Shown: positions 44,090 to 56,949 of the stretch, piece by piece
Layout: each line of letters opens with the position of its first letter
How positions within the stretch are numbered: the first letter of the stretch is position 1
Assembly (NCBI RefSeq): GCF_018320785.1
Contig: NC_054870.1
Location: 6,617,933-6,681,932, forward strand
Reading direction: 5' to 3'
DNA length: 64,000 bases
Source of the DNA: Cheilinus undulatus
Taxonomy: Eukaryota; Chordata; Actinopteri; Labriformes; Labridae
Position numbers and translations under genes: made by a program
The notes under the pieces: model-generated
Database searches by the model: none
The model's input: only the letters and a program-made list of their open reading frames with translations
What the model was told of the DNA's origin: nothing

Positions 44090-44595
44090 GGTCAGGTATG
44101 GGAGCATATGCCGATTCGGCAGACGTGAAGCAAAAATCAGAATCTTTAATGCAGTCCGAGTCAAAAACCAGAGATCCAAAAACTCACAGGCAAAAGTACA
44201 GGCAGGGATCAGGCAAGAGCAGAGACGGATAACTGGCCGCGTCGTTAACAGTAAGGCTGGACGAGAACAAACTAAAGAGCCGGAACGTGAACTGTGGAGA
44301 ACAACGGACTGACAAGGAGGTGAGTGTGCAGGTGAGTATTATACTATGACTAATCAGTGATGCAGGACAGGTGTGAGGAGCAGCATGCAGGACGGAGAAC
44401 AGCAGTGGGAGGAGACAAGGTGAGTGACACATGAGGGATCGGGAGTCAGTGAGGGAAAGGCGGGGCAAGGTGAGCAGAGCGGAATCAATCTAGAACAGAA
44501 AAGGAAAATTAGAACATGCAAAACATAAAACAGACCTGAATGTGCAAAAATAAAAGTGAAAAAAATAGACTTAACCGACAGGGATCGTGACAGGC
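44090..44595. mobile_element. unclassified dispersed repeat candidate
   Basis: Purine-rich, GC-balanced block starting near GGAGCATATGCCGATTCGGC and ending CAGGGATCGTGACAGG, of a style seen in fish retroelement or DNA-element ends (GCAAAAGTACAGGCAGGGAT). It differs sharply in composition from both flanks. No coding capacity recognised. Confidence 0.35.
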
Positions 44596-45346
44596 CCTTG
44601 AGAAGCCTGCAATGAAAAGTGTGTTTTCATTTATTTTTTCTTAGTAATTAGTGTCATTATTGAATCAAACGTGACTAAATGAATCGGTCAACAGACTGAA
44701 AATCGTATCAAATAGAGTAAAACACAACACTCCTCCCTTAAAAATGTCCAAATGGTCTGGTCAAGCACTGCCGAATAATGCAAGTAAATTTAGTTTAACC
44801 AAAGAAAAAATGTTGCTCATAAATGGGGAAATTATGTTTCAAAAATATATCAAAATGCATAGATATTTGTAAAAAATGATGCAGCATTTCTTGCTAAGCT
44901 AGCTGGTTAAGGGGGGCCCTGTGTAATATTCTTTCTGGGGGCCCAAAATCCCTAGCTACGCCCCTGCCCATGCCCCATCTCTCCAAGTATCCTCCCAGCT
45001 GACCTCTCCACGACACACTCGGCCGCCTCTGGACCAGAACACCAGGTCACAAGCACCCAGGAGCCTATAGAAATACTGTTGCCCCTCCCATACCCATCAG
45101 CTGACCCTTTACATCCCCTCTCCTGAGTATTTCAGCATTAGATACGGTCTAACATTCACTAGAAAGGAACACACCAACAACCAGAATGCAATTTGCTAAT
45201 CATTAATTTGTTAGATATTGGAACCATTCTCTTGAGAGATTTATGTGAAACGTTTGTCAACATAGATTTGGGGAAGCTAAAGGGGTCTGCTGAAGCTCTC
45301 TGGCACAACAAACCTTCTTTAAGGCCTTTCGGGTGGAGAAAAAAAA

Positions 45347-45366
45347 AGGGGGGGGGGGGGGGGGGT
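45347..45366. repeat. poly(G) run
   Basis: An unbroken G tract of about 18 after nine A. Similar G runs occur at 35949 and 44022. Length may be unreliable. Confidence 0.85.
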
Positions 45367-45478
45367 TTAGGTGTGGTCCTGCTCCTGAAACTTTGCTACC
45401 TAAAGATGAGAAGTTGTCACAAAGGAGTCCAGCCGGCCCCTCTGTCATCAGTCAACAACAAGACCTCACAAGAGTATA

Positions 45479-46702
<1,224 letters not shown>

Positions 46703-46977
46703 TAGCAAGAACAGGAGGGCCAAGAACCTAACCCACCAATCAACCGACGTCATTTAGACGGGTTCATTTCAAGCTCAATCTACTTGTTCCGTCATAGCCT
46801 TAATTCAGTCAAAGATAGTGATAGAAAATTATGCTATGTTAGATTTGGTCCAAATTTTAGCCCAATAATAGTTGTTTAAAATATGATCATATTACGGCAA
46901 CGCCTTCATAGAGACGTCTTTTCAACAACCTGAAAATTACGGCTTTTCACCTTTCACCAAGTGGACACGATTTTTTA

Positions 46978-47592
46978 CTTCCGCCAAGGAGGTTATGTGA
47001 TTGGCAGGGTTTGTGAGTTTATTTGTTTGTTTGTTTTTTTAGTTTGTTTATTTATTAGCAACATAACCCAAATAGTCATGGACAGATTTTGATGAAATTT
47101 TCAGGAAATGTCAGAAATGGCATAAGGAAGAACTGATTAGATTTTGGGAGTGATCCGTCTGGATCCAGGAATTTTTTAAAGGATTCTTTACTATTGGGAG
47201 ATAGGGCTAATGGTGGAGGTCTGCGCTGTTACACTTTACACCAGGAGATGGCGGACAAGAGTAACTTCAATCCCAGCAGCATTTTGGGTGTGTTTATATT
47301 CAAAGTTTTGGAGTTTATAGAGTTTGAAAGATGCACGCCCAGTCGGGGAGACGAGTCAGAGCATAACAGAGAGAAAGACAGCGAACTGTAGCGAGAATAC
47401 TCTCAATGCCGGGAGGAATAGAGGAATATTCACCCTCTGCTATGACTTCCAGTCGTCCAGTGAGACTATGGGTGAAGCTGTCAGTGCATCTGTGGGGATG
47501 GATCCAAGAAATTTTTTTAAGAATTCTTTACTACTGAGAGACAGGGCTAATGGCGGGGGTCTGCGCTCTCTGAGTGCTTTTCTAGTTTTAAT
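46978..47592. mobile_element. dispersed repeat (CTCCGCCA...TGGCGG), copy 2
   Basis: Starts CTTCCGCCAAGGAGGTTATG and ends GAGTGCTTTTCTAGTTT. Shares GGCATAAGGAAGAACTGATT and CAGGAATTTTTTAAAGGATT with 6601-7262, including the internal duplication of the GGATTCTTTACTA block. Confidence 0.7.
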
Positions 47593-47904
47593 ATCTTTTC
47601 AACAAATTTTTGCTGGGTGGGAAAGAATCTGTGTTTAGCCTGCATGCTCAGATACCGGGATCACCACACTGTCTTACACAGTGAACCTATCGCCTCATGT
47701 ACAAGTCCAAGTCTGTGGTTGATCTCACCTTTGCAGTCAGCAGATTGATGGATTACACGACCAAGGGGAACTGATCTTTAGGTGGACAAAATTTGCCAAA
47801 TTGTCCTCTAAACAGACAAAATCATATAAAGTGCTCTCATGGGTTGTCTTACAGTTTACTGGATGTCCTCTTAGTTGAAGAAACAATGTCCAGCACCGTA
47901 AGAC

Positions 47905-48010
47905 AGGTAGAGATGGACCAATCATGTTAACTCTGCCCGTTGTTGCTATGCTGTTCTCCAGGAGACATTTGCTGTGATCTCACTAAGAGAGTCCCAACAT
48001 TCTTTCACAT
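47905..48010 (-). mobile_element. half copy of the GTTGGGACTCTCTTAG MITE
   Basis: The reverse complement of 55672-55770 (GGACCAATCATGTTAACTCTG to CTAAGAGAGTCCCAACATTC). Only one arm of the inverted pair is present. Confidence 0.65.
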
Positions 48011-48284
48011 ACACACACATTGCAAAAGTCTTAGAGCCAAAAATCATCAAAAGTAGTTATTAATAATCTAACTGAATAATTTTTCTTTTTATATCCTAAA
48101 TGAAGTCTGAAGGAGGAACTGAGTTGGAGTTATAGGGCTTGAAAATGATCTGAGATGATGTACAAGTGTGACCTTAGACTGAAAAGAGAAATATGTAATA
48201 TGAGGTGATTTGGAGTGTCCTAACTTTTATGAGAAGAAGCTGATGGTTTTACTGCTAGACCTGATTCCTAAACTTTTTAAGTCT

Positions 48285-48970
48285 CCAGCTGCAGACCGGC
48301 TCAGACTGAGCGTGCTCCGTGTTAATGAGACCAATTAAAGCGGCAGCTGTAATTAAATTAACGACATGTTGCTGGTGCGTGCAGCAGGTCGGCCGCCTGT
48401 AAGCGATAGCAGTAATTCAGCCAGCAGACGGCTGCAGCTCCCCGGGGTTTTTGTTGCTCATTGTTGTCGCTGCTCTATTGTTTCCCGCCGTCAACGGTAA
48501 CAATAGTCTGGCCACGCGTCCGTACAACCCGCCCCCCCACCGGTGCCCACCCACCGCCCTTTGTGGCCCACTAATTATTCATAAATGCACATTTATGCAA
48601 ATAATGGGGATAGATTAACCTAATTCGGTGCTGTAAACAACTCCTGGGTCGGGATTACAGTTTTTAAATTAGACTGTCTGGAAGTCTGGACCATATACTC
48701 TTATTCCAGCCCGGCCCCCCCATGGACCCCCACCCTCATTTACATTTTGTAATCTGGTCCCTTAAAGTGGGGCCAAGCCAGACAAACAACAGCATCCTGC
48801 TGCCATTAGCGCTAATGGCTAATGATTAAAAAATTTAATACTGTACGGAGACGGCGAGTGTCTGGGACGGTTCTTCAGGCGTCGCCAACGCGTGCCGCGG
48901 TGCTCAATAAGCTAGATGCATTATGCTAATTTACCACCTCGACCCAAATATGGACCATTACACATCAGAG
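48285..48970. promoter_or_regulatory. candidate conserved regulatory block about 15 kb upstream of vsx1
   Basis: About 690 bp of repeat-poor, balanced sequence. It has AATTAAATTAACGAC, AACAATAG (SOX-like), CTAATTATTC, an 8-bp perfect inverted pair CATAAATG/CATTTATG (48580-48597) overlapping the octamer ATGCAAAT (48595-48602), GATAGATTAACCTAATTC and GGGATTACAG. Regulatory function and vsx1 as target are inferred. Confidence 0.45.
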
Positions 48971-49384
48971 AGAGCCTGTTGTTTTCTTTAACACTTTAAT
49001 AAGACACTTCCTGTTTCAAAAAACCTGGGACAGGCCAGCATGTAAAGACACCAGAAGACAAACTCTAAATGTGTGCAATCCTGGCGGCTCTGATGGAGCC
49101 TGCATGGTACTTTCTCACCAGTCCATAGCCACACGTCTGGTGGCGGATGAAGACACTTTCCCAATCTGACACCTCCGACCTTTGGCCTCGACCCCGAAAC
49201 CTTCCTGACCCTTAACCCCTCCCCCTCTCTCTTTCTGACCCTAATCCTTCAGCCGCTGCTCTCAGGGAGCGGACGCCATTTTGAGAAAAGGACAGGAACT
49301 TGTTGATGCTGTGAGGCGGCAAATTCATGGGGGAGTAACTGACAAAGTGAAAAAAAAAACAAGAACTGGAGAAAAGCTCAGAAA

Positions 49385-50600
49385 ACTTCATGTTCTGGTA
49401 AGCTTTAGAGAAAAGAATGTTAGGGGAGGGAATCAGAAAAGATCTGATAAGATTCACTCAGGTTACTGTCATTCAGGAGTTTTAACTTTTATTCATTAAG
49501 AGACGTTTTAAAACCCGTGACTCTACTTTTACTTTAAGATATGTTAGAGAAAAGAATGTTAGAGAAGAGGAATAAAAAAGATCTGATTATGGTATCCCAG
49601 GTTAGTGTCAGGAGGAGATTTGACTTTCACTGGTTTAGAGATGTTTTTAGAATAATTAACTTTACTTGACTTGACTGTTTAGAGCTCTTTTCATAATAAG
49701 TAGGATTACTTTAAGGATATTTGAGAGAAGAGAATGTTAGAGGAGAGTTAGAAAACATCTGATAAGATTCACTCAGGTTACTGTCACAAAGGAGATTTAA
49801 CTTTTCCTTGTTAAGTGACATTTTAAAATCAGTCACTTTAAGATTTTTGAGAAAACAATGTTAGAGGAGAGAATTAGAAAAGATCTTATTATTTTCACTC
49901 AGGTTCCTGTCTCTGAGGAGACTTAACTTTCACTGCTGTAGAGACGTTTTAATAGTGAGTACGTTTCTTTATATTTTCAGACATTTTAGAGAAGAGAATG
50001 TTAAAGAAGATAATTAGAAAAGGTCTGATTATATTCACACAGGTTACCGTCACGGAGGAGATGTAACTTTGACTGTTTAGAGACACTTTTAAAATCGGTT
50101 TACTTTTACTTCAAAAGATTTAACTTTTACTAGATAGAAATGTTTTAAAATCAATTACTTTACTTCAACTCAGAGATTTTTTAGAAAAGAATGTTAGAGG
50201 AGAGAGGTTAAGACAGAAAATATTTGATTATGTTTACTGAGATTACTGCCACTCAGGAGATTTAACTTTACTCCATGGTTTGAAAATCAGTCAGTTTACT
50301 TTAACACAGATATTTTAGAAAAGAATGTTAGAGAAGAGAAATAAAAAAGATCTGATTATGGTATCTCAGGTTTATGTCAGGAGGAGATTTAACTTTCACT
50401 GGTTTAGAGATGGATTGGAAATCAGTCAGACAACTTTAAAACAGAGATATGTTAGAAAAGAATGTTAGAGGAAAGAGACGGTGACAGATCTGATTATATT
50501 TATTGTCATCACTGCCACTGAGGAAGTTTAACTTTTACTAGTTTAGAGATGGATTTGAAATCAGTCAGATAACTTTTACTCAAAGATATTTTTGAGGAAG
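49385..50600. repeat. about 136-bp satellite, locus 1 (about 8 units)
   Basis: Each unit holds TTAGAGAAAAGAATGTTAGA, GGAGAGAATCAGAAAAGATC, TTCACTCAGGTTACTGTCAC and GAGATTTAACTTT. Anchor copies occur near 49409, 49549, 49728, 49854, 49990, 50178, 50313 and 50456, mostly 126-142 bp apart with two longer gaps. The same unit occurs twice at 56030-56290. Confidence 0.85.
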
Positions 50601-51370
50601 TGCTGAACTTTATTAGGTTTTTAAAAACACAAAGAACTGAGAAAAATAAAGAAAAAATCAAAATGAAGCTGTGTGTCAACATGAATCTGGTCTGTTTGTC
50701 TTTGACGACACCTGAAGGTCAGCAGCTGAACACCAGAGGAAAAGAGAGAGGTCCACTGCTGGAGCTGTTCCTCAGTCTTGTTCTGTATGATAATCAAAGC
50801 ATCTGACGCTTCATTTATTTATTTATCTATTCATTTGAATTTGTATTCATTTTTCATTTGTAAAGGGACTATGTTAAATATTAATCATAAAAGCTGTTAT
50901 TTAATGCATTATACCAGAGTTAAATCTACTCATAGTGAAACTAATAATGTTACTGGTTATATTTTTCTTCAGCTCCCTGCAGAGTAACAACAGTGTTTTT
51001 GTTTTTTTTAGGAAAACGGTCAACATTTTTTACATAAAAATGTAAATTTTGGAGATAATAAAGTTGTTTATTTATATAAAAAGCAAACTCAGACTTTCTG
51101 AGATTAAAAAGGTTTAATCTCATGTTTTCACATGAGTATGATGGAAGCAAGTTTGGTATTGGCTTATAAATGAGGTTATGACCATGATTTAGTTAGTGAT
51201 GGTTTATTTCATGTTAAAAAGAATTGAAATGTCTCTGTAGGTGAACGCTTGATGAGGTAGACTATGATGAGTATTACATCCTTCATCCTAGCCTACATTA
51301 GTACAGGATGATAGCAGCTACTAAACAACTTGGCAACTTCTCTCTTAAGTGTGGACTTCAATAACGTATG

Positions 51371-51414
<44 letters not shown>
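51371..51414. repeat. (ATT)n microsatellite
   Basis: About 14 uninterrupted ATT units. Confidence 0.97.
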
Positions 51415-51415
<1 letters not shown>

Positions 51416-51794
51416 GTTATGTATTTATTTTGAATGGTGGACTGATATACTTTGGTGTCTGTAAATCATGCAGTAAGGCACACTAGTGTGCCACTGAGGC
51501 ATGTCCAGGTGTGCTTTGGGAATTTTTAAACCATAAATTATTATAACAACCCTAAGTACTGTAACCAGGCCTGGCACAGATCTGGCTGGGTCCCTGAATA
51601 AACAACAGAGGACGGGCCCTCCCTTGCTGTGATTTATTGATATCAGTGCATGTGTGTTGGATCAGTAGCACTGATGCTAGCATCCTAGCTAACAGTTCCC
51701 TCATATAGAGCTGAAAACAATGGCAAGCTATTATCAGGTTTGAGTTTGAAATGATTCATTAAAGCTACTTTTATCCAAGTTGAACACATTTTCT

Positions 51795-52060
51795 TCCTAT
51801 TTTTGACACTTCCTCTGACCTTTAGCCCATTTTTGCTGTTCCTTTTTTTTTTTTTTCATTTTTGCCATTTTTTTACTACTTTTGACCAATTTTGTCACTT
51901 TTTTTGGCACTTTATGCCACATTTAGCCATTTTTTGGGAACTTTTTGCCAATGTGACCACTTTTAGCTTAAATTTGCCACATTTAAAAATAATAATAATA
52001 ATTTTTGACAATTTTTTTGCAGCTTTTGACCAACTTTTGCCCAATTAGTTTCAACATGAA
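51795..52060. repeat. degenerate TTTTTGCCA simple sequence
   Basis: Variants of CATTTTTGCCACTTTT, same style as 22745-23310. Confidence 0.65.
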
Positions 52061-52709
52061 GGGAATGATCATTTAATGTTATTTTGATAAAGAAAACAAA
52101 AACAATGAAAGTATGTTTTTTTCATCTGTTCTAGTAACATGGACTCTTTAATGACTGAATATTGTTTAGAACAGAACATTGCATGAAAACTATTGGCCTT
52201 TTTGCCTTTTCCTCTATATTTGGATAAATAGCTCAGCCTTTGCAGGGGCTGTTCTACTGGTTTAGAGGTCCCTGAACTGGTCTCGTATGTTTACTGTCAG
52301 TGCTGCCTGTAGTCTGAAAGATCATTCTGGTTATAAATCTGCTTCATGGATATGGATGTTATTGCCTGTCCTGTTCCCTGCCCATGGTGAGTTTTCTGGA
52401 ATATTAGCAGCTGTTTCCTCACTGATTAGGGGGCTGCTAAGGGTTCAATATGTTCTGGAATTTCCTCAGTAAAGCTCAGGTGAGAGCTTCATCCTAACCC
52501 AGGTTTGGCTGAGATCTTCCATGGAGCTTCCGTCTGGCTGGCTTGTCTTCACATGGATCAGATGAACCGAACTCTAAAGTCAGTTGTCCCAGAGTCCAGG
52601 CCCTGATGTGAAACTGTCCTGAGTCCAGGTTTTGGTGGAGTCTTCCTGCTGTCATTTCTGCTACAGAGGGTCTAAGTTCTGGCTCCTAAAGTGAAGCTTC
52701 AGCAGCCGT

Positions 52710-52930
52710 CTGTCTGTCTGTCTGTGTGTCTGTGTCTCTTCTGTTAGCTTATCTCACATCATGCTGCTGTCACTTCCACTTCAGTGAGCCCACCCTCTCT
52801 CAGTCTTCACCCTCCCTCAGTCTTCACCCTCCCTCACCCTCCCTCCACTGGTCCTTTCCATCTCGCCATCCCTCTCTCCTCCATCTGTCTCCCCTTTTCC
52901 TCTCAGCCCTCCCTCCTCCTCCTCCCTCCC
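52710..52930. repeat. (TCTG)n followed by CCCTCC-rich tract
   Basis: TCTG repeats at about 52710-52735, then duplicated CAGTCTTCACCCTCCCT units and pyrimidine-rich DNA to 52940. Confidence 0.75.
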
Positions 52931-53224
52931 TCCTTCAGCTCCAGTCATTGGTTAATAATTAGTCAGAGATCATTAAGTCAGCTACAGGAGGTAATTCCAG
53001 GACTGGACTGAGCACGCTCACAGACTATGTGGTCTACTGGAGTATGGCTGAATGTGGAACCCCAGACCCCTCTGACACTCCAAGCCGGTCTGTGTGTAGG
53101 CCCACGGCATTCCCGATGTCAAAGTGGTAAAGTTTTCATTTCAAAGGAGTAAAATTGCAAAAACTCTCTGTAATCTAATAAATAACCTGTAGAATATGTT
53201 AGCGTGTAATACTACATATGACAT

Positions 53225-53330
53225 GGGACGGTAAGGTATGGTATAGCCTCGTATAACATGATATGATATGGTACAAAGTGATACAACACAATACAATAGG
53301 ATATGATGGGATATCATAAGATTGGACACA
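53225..53330. repeat. degenerate ATACAATATGATATG repeat, block 1
   Basis: Variants of GATATGATATGGTACAAAGT and TACAACACAATACAATAGGA. A second block at 54375-54545 suggests that the 53545-54370 interval was inserted into one tract. Confidence 0.6.
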
Positions 53331-53544
53331 ATACACTGGTGTGTTTGGTTGATTATTTCTAAGTTATAATAATGCTTCTTGTCAATAAATCTTATTCTGT
53401 TAGAAAGCCTGTACATTTCGCTTAAATATTGCCACATTTCTAAGGAACATGCATTTGTGGGATGAGCAGCAGAGCTTAGTATGAGGGATGGTCCATGAAA
53501 AATGCCAAAGAACAGAAAACTGTCTTGTACACTGCAGGGCTCCA

Positions 53545-53770
53545 AAAATATAGTTTATTTTATTTATTTTATTATATTTATTTATTGCACCAAAGTAGTG
53601 ACGTTTGGAGCAGAGCTCCTCTTCATCAGACTAAAGCAACAAACGCAAATCACCTCATTATATACAGGTGAAGGTAATCACATAGACAATCACATGATCT
53701 GATCTGAGAGTCATCACGTGAACATGTTTCAAGGACAAAAAAACACATGTCAACATACAACCCAGTGGCT
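53545..53770. mobile_element. unclassified dispersed repeat candidate
   Basis: Contains a TTTATTTATTGCACCAAAGT start and GACGTTTGGAGCAGAGCTCC, TCTTCATCAGACTAAAGC, wording common to dispersed fish repeats. No coding capacity. Confidence 0.35.
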
Positions 53771-53934
53771 ACATACGATATTTACAGTTTCAAATATTCA
53801 AGATATAGTGCTTACTGTCAACCTCTTTATAGAGATATGTAAAATGTAACAAAAATCTGCACAGGTAGATAAAGGACTGGAACATATGACTATGTAGATC
53901 ATAAACTGCAAAAACAATTTTTTTGAATTCTGTT

Positions 53935-54245
53935 ATTTTATTTTTGATTTTGACATTTTTCTTACTTTTTGACATTTTCAACTCCTAACTTTGACTTTTA
54001 ATCCCACATTTTGACCTTTTAGACTTAGAATATAAATTTAATGGCATATTTTGGCCTTTAAAACTCATGATTTTGACTTTCTGTCTCATAAATTTACCTT
54101 TTAAGAACATAATTTTGACTTTTAATTAGTGTTTTGACCTTTTGAACTAATAGGTTTGATGTTTTATTTCAGATTTTAAGCCTTTAAACTTGTCTTTTTT
54201 TGTTTGTTTTTAATCTCAGAATCACTTATCATCAGTTCAAAGTTT
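53935..54245. repeat. degenerate TTTTGACTTTTAA simple sequence
   Basis: Irregular variants of CATTTTGACCTTTTAGACTT over 300 bp. Confidence 0.65.
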
Positions 54246-54374
54246 TTTCCTCATTATTTATTACAGGTGAAAATGAGGTTAACAGTTTGTGATTAGATGT
54301 TGGCCCTGTTTGACCCTCAAGTTAGACCTAAAATCAGAATCCGGCCCCTGCTGCGATTCAGTTTGACACCCCTG

Positions 54375-54545
54375 TACTAGAATACGCCTGGATATAATAA
54401 GACAGGATACAAAACAATATCACATGAAGCTTTATGGGTCGGTATGATATCATACGATGTGACAAAATACAAAAATAGACATTATAATACAAAACGCTTT
54501 GATACAACACATTACAATGTGATGTAGGTATAATCATGTTATGTT
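54375..54545. repeat. degenerate ATACAATATGATATG repeat, block 2
   Basis: GACAGGATACAAAACAATAT, GGTATGATATCATACGATG and similar units, matching the style of block 1. Confidence 0.6.
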
Positions 54546-54774
54546 ACAATGTGATTCAAACTTAAAATATAAACCCACCTTTAGATCTCTGAAAATTAAA
54601 GAGCTCTGTGTCTGAGAACTGTTGGAAGCTTAGAGGTTATTGTAGAGCTCTATATTAAATATAGATAACAGGTTAAACTAATAAAGTGAGAATATTGTAC
54701 GTACTGTTCCTTAAAAGTTGGTAAAATAGTGTCAAACTCTGTGAAAGAATAAACGTGCGTCTCCTAAAAACACC

Positions 54775-54960
54775 AGCTGTCTGAGGGCCACGTGCTGCTG
54801 ATTGAGACTAATCAGAGCTCATCAGTGAGATATCACACACGCCGCCCAGCAGGACGTCTGAGTGTTTAATGAGAGGAAAGTGTGTGTGGATTAACCCAAA
54901 CGGGGCTAAGAACAGATTGGAGGAGAATTGAGGAGAGAACAAGAAGACAATCGGTTTAAA
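54775..54960. promoter_or_regulatory. candidate regulatory block
   Basis: Repeat-poor, with an E-box CACGTG within GCCACGTGCTG (about 54789), GATTGAGACTAATCAGAG, TTTAATGAGAGG and GGATTAACCC. Function is inferred from motif density only. Confidence 0.3.
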
Positions 54961-55671
54961 AATGCCAAATATTAAATTACAGTAAAAGACAAAGACTGGA
55001 GGTGATTAAGGTTCTAGAAACAGACGGGTCAGAGGTTTAACCTCGCCGTGGGCTCATCGTGTAACAAGTTTAAACACAAAACAGCCAGGTCACTCTTCAA
55101 CTCTGACGCTATGACGTGTCAGACATAAGAGAGTGATGGATCTTTCAATCAAACACTCAGTTTTCAAAGTAACACCTGGCAGATACTTTTAAATAAAGGA
55201 CTTCAAACCCAGTACTGCTCTTAATAGTACTTCTACCTACTGCTGGTGACCTGATGGACCATTTTAGTCACAATTTTTTAGGCCGATTTGCCCAAACCAG
55301 TGATCGTGGAGGCCTGTTGATCTGTGAATGTAAAGGACTAACACAATTATTTTATGGCATTTTATTTTATTTCTATCAAGTCAGTGGGGAAAATGGGATT
55401 ATCAGAGGAGAAGACATCAGCTAAGCCAAACATCACTGCTGCTCCTCTTCATCTTAGATCACACTCATTATCTCAGTCCACTTCCAAGTCCTATAACTCC
55501 AACACAATTCCTCCTACTGACTTCATTTTGGCTTTTAGAAGTAGGCAAATTACTCAACTTTTTATGCTGGATTCACTATTTTTACTATCTTTGACAGATT
55601 TCTAATTATTATTGTAAAAGTTTGATGATGGTTTTTGGCCCTCAGACTTTAATAATGAGTGTGTATGTGGT

Positions 55672-55840
55672 AGAATGTTGGGACTCTCTTAGAGAGATCA
55701 AAGCAAATGTCTCCTGGAGAACTGCACAGCAACAACAGGCAGAGCTAACATGATTGGTCCATCCTCTTACTGTTTCCTATTGGCTGATCAAAAAAATCAA
55801 GACGTTTGCTTTGATTTGGCTTAGAGAGTCCCAACATTCT
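55672..55840. mobile_element. MITE with about 36-bp inverted ends
   Basis: AGAATGTTGGGACTCTCTTA and GAGATCAAAGCAAA at the left face TTTGCTTTGATTTGGCTTAG and AGAGTCCCAACATTCT at the right. Partial copies at 47905-48010 (reverse) and 56412-56490. Confidence 0.75.
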
Positions 55841-56029
55841 GTCTCACACACACACACACACACATAACTAATCCTAACCCTATCTCAGCTGACTCAGCAG
55901 ACTGTTTTTTTTGCTTTTGAAAGTCAACAAATTATTCAGCTATTTGGATCACTTCTGTGCTAGCTTATCCAGATTTTTTATAATTACTGATAAAGTTTGC
56001 TGATGATTTTTGGCTCTCAGACTTTTACA

Positions 56030-56290
56030 ATTAGTAAATACAATTTTCAGAGATGTTTCAAAATCAGTCAGTTTACTTTTAGATCGAAAGATATTTTAGA
56101 GAAAAGAATGTTAGGGGAGAGACTCAGCAAAGATCTGATTAGATTCACGCAGGTTACTGTCACTGAGGAAATCTAACTTTGACTGTTGAGAGACATTTTA
56201 CAATCAGCCAGTTTACTTTACTTTCAGGTATTTTAGAGAAAAGAATGTTAGAGGAGAGAATCAGGAATGATCTGATTAGCTTTTCAGCTG
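56030..56290. repeat. about 136-bp satellite, locus 2 (two units)
   Basis: The anchors GAAAAGAATG at 56101 and 56238 are 137 bp apart, with the same internal phrases (GATCTGATTAGATTCACGCA, GGTTACTGTCACTGAGGAAA) as the 49.4-50.6 kb array. Confidence 0.85.
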
Positions 56291-56407
56291 TTTTTGCTGG
56301 ATTCACTTTTGCTATCTTTGACGCTGCTATCTTTGATTCTTAATAAATACTGTTAAAGTTTGATGATGATTTTGGACTCTCAGACTTTTATACTGACTGT
56401 GTATGTA

Positions 56408-56495
56408 ATAGAATGTTGGGATTCTCTTAGTGAGATCAAAGAACAGCACAGCAACAACAGGCAGAGCTAATATGATTGGTCGATCCTGAGCAGAG
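56408..56495 (+). mobile_element. half copy of the GTTGGGACTCTCTTAG MITE
   Basis: AGAATGTTGGGATTCTCTTA through GCAACAACAGGCAGAGCTAA and ATGATTGGTC matches the left half of 55672-55840. Confidence 0.65.
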
Positions 56496-56949
56496 AAAAT
56501 GAGAGAATGTCTGTTTAGCAATCAAGCTCATCAAGTAAAGACTTAAGATCAAGCTGATATTTAGAGCACAAACAGAGAAAATGAAAGAACAAGGAGGAGG
56601 TTTAGAGCACAAAGGCAGGTTTGAATGGAAAGACTGAAGAAAAATCTGAGAAATGCTCTCATAAGTTTTGTAACAATAGTGACTCTACAGTCCTACTTTT
56701 TAAATATAGTATACCAACTCCTCGATGGAATCAGCATTTATGTTTCATTTTGTCAAAGGCAGAGGAGGGAGAATACAGAGGAGGAAGGGGAGGAGGGGGT
56801 TTCATTTTGTTGATTACTGAAAAGAGAAAAAAACATATGGCTCAGTGTTTGCATGCTGCAGGACAAACTAAAGTCTGTAGAAAATTTAATAATCCACCAA
56901 AGAAGAAGATTTAGACACACAATTGCACTTTTGTATTCTTGCGCTGTGC

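Noticed and set aside
44184..44468. 94-codon minus-strand Ser/Leu-rich frame
   Set aside because: Lies inside a dispersed-repeat candidate and matches no family I know.
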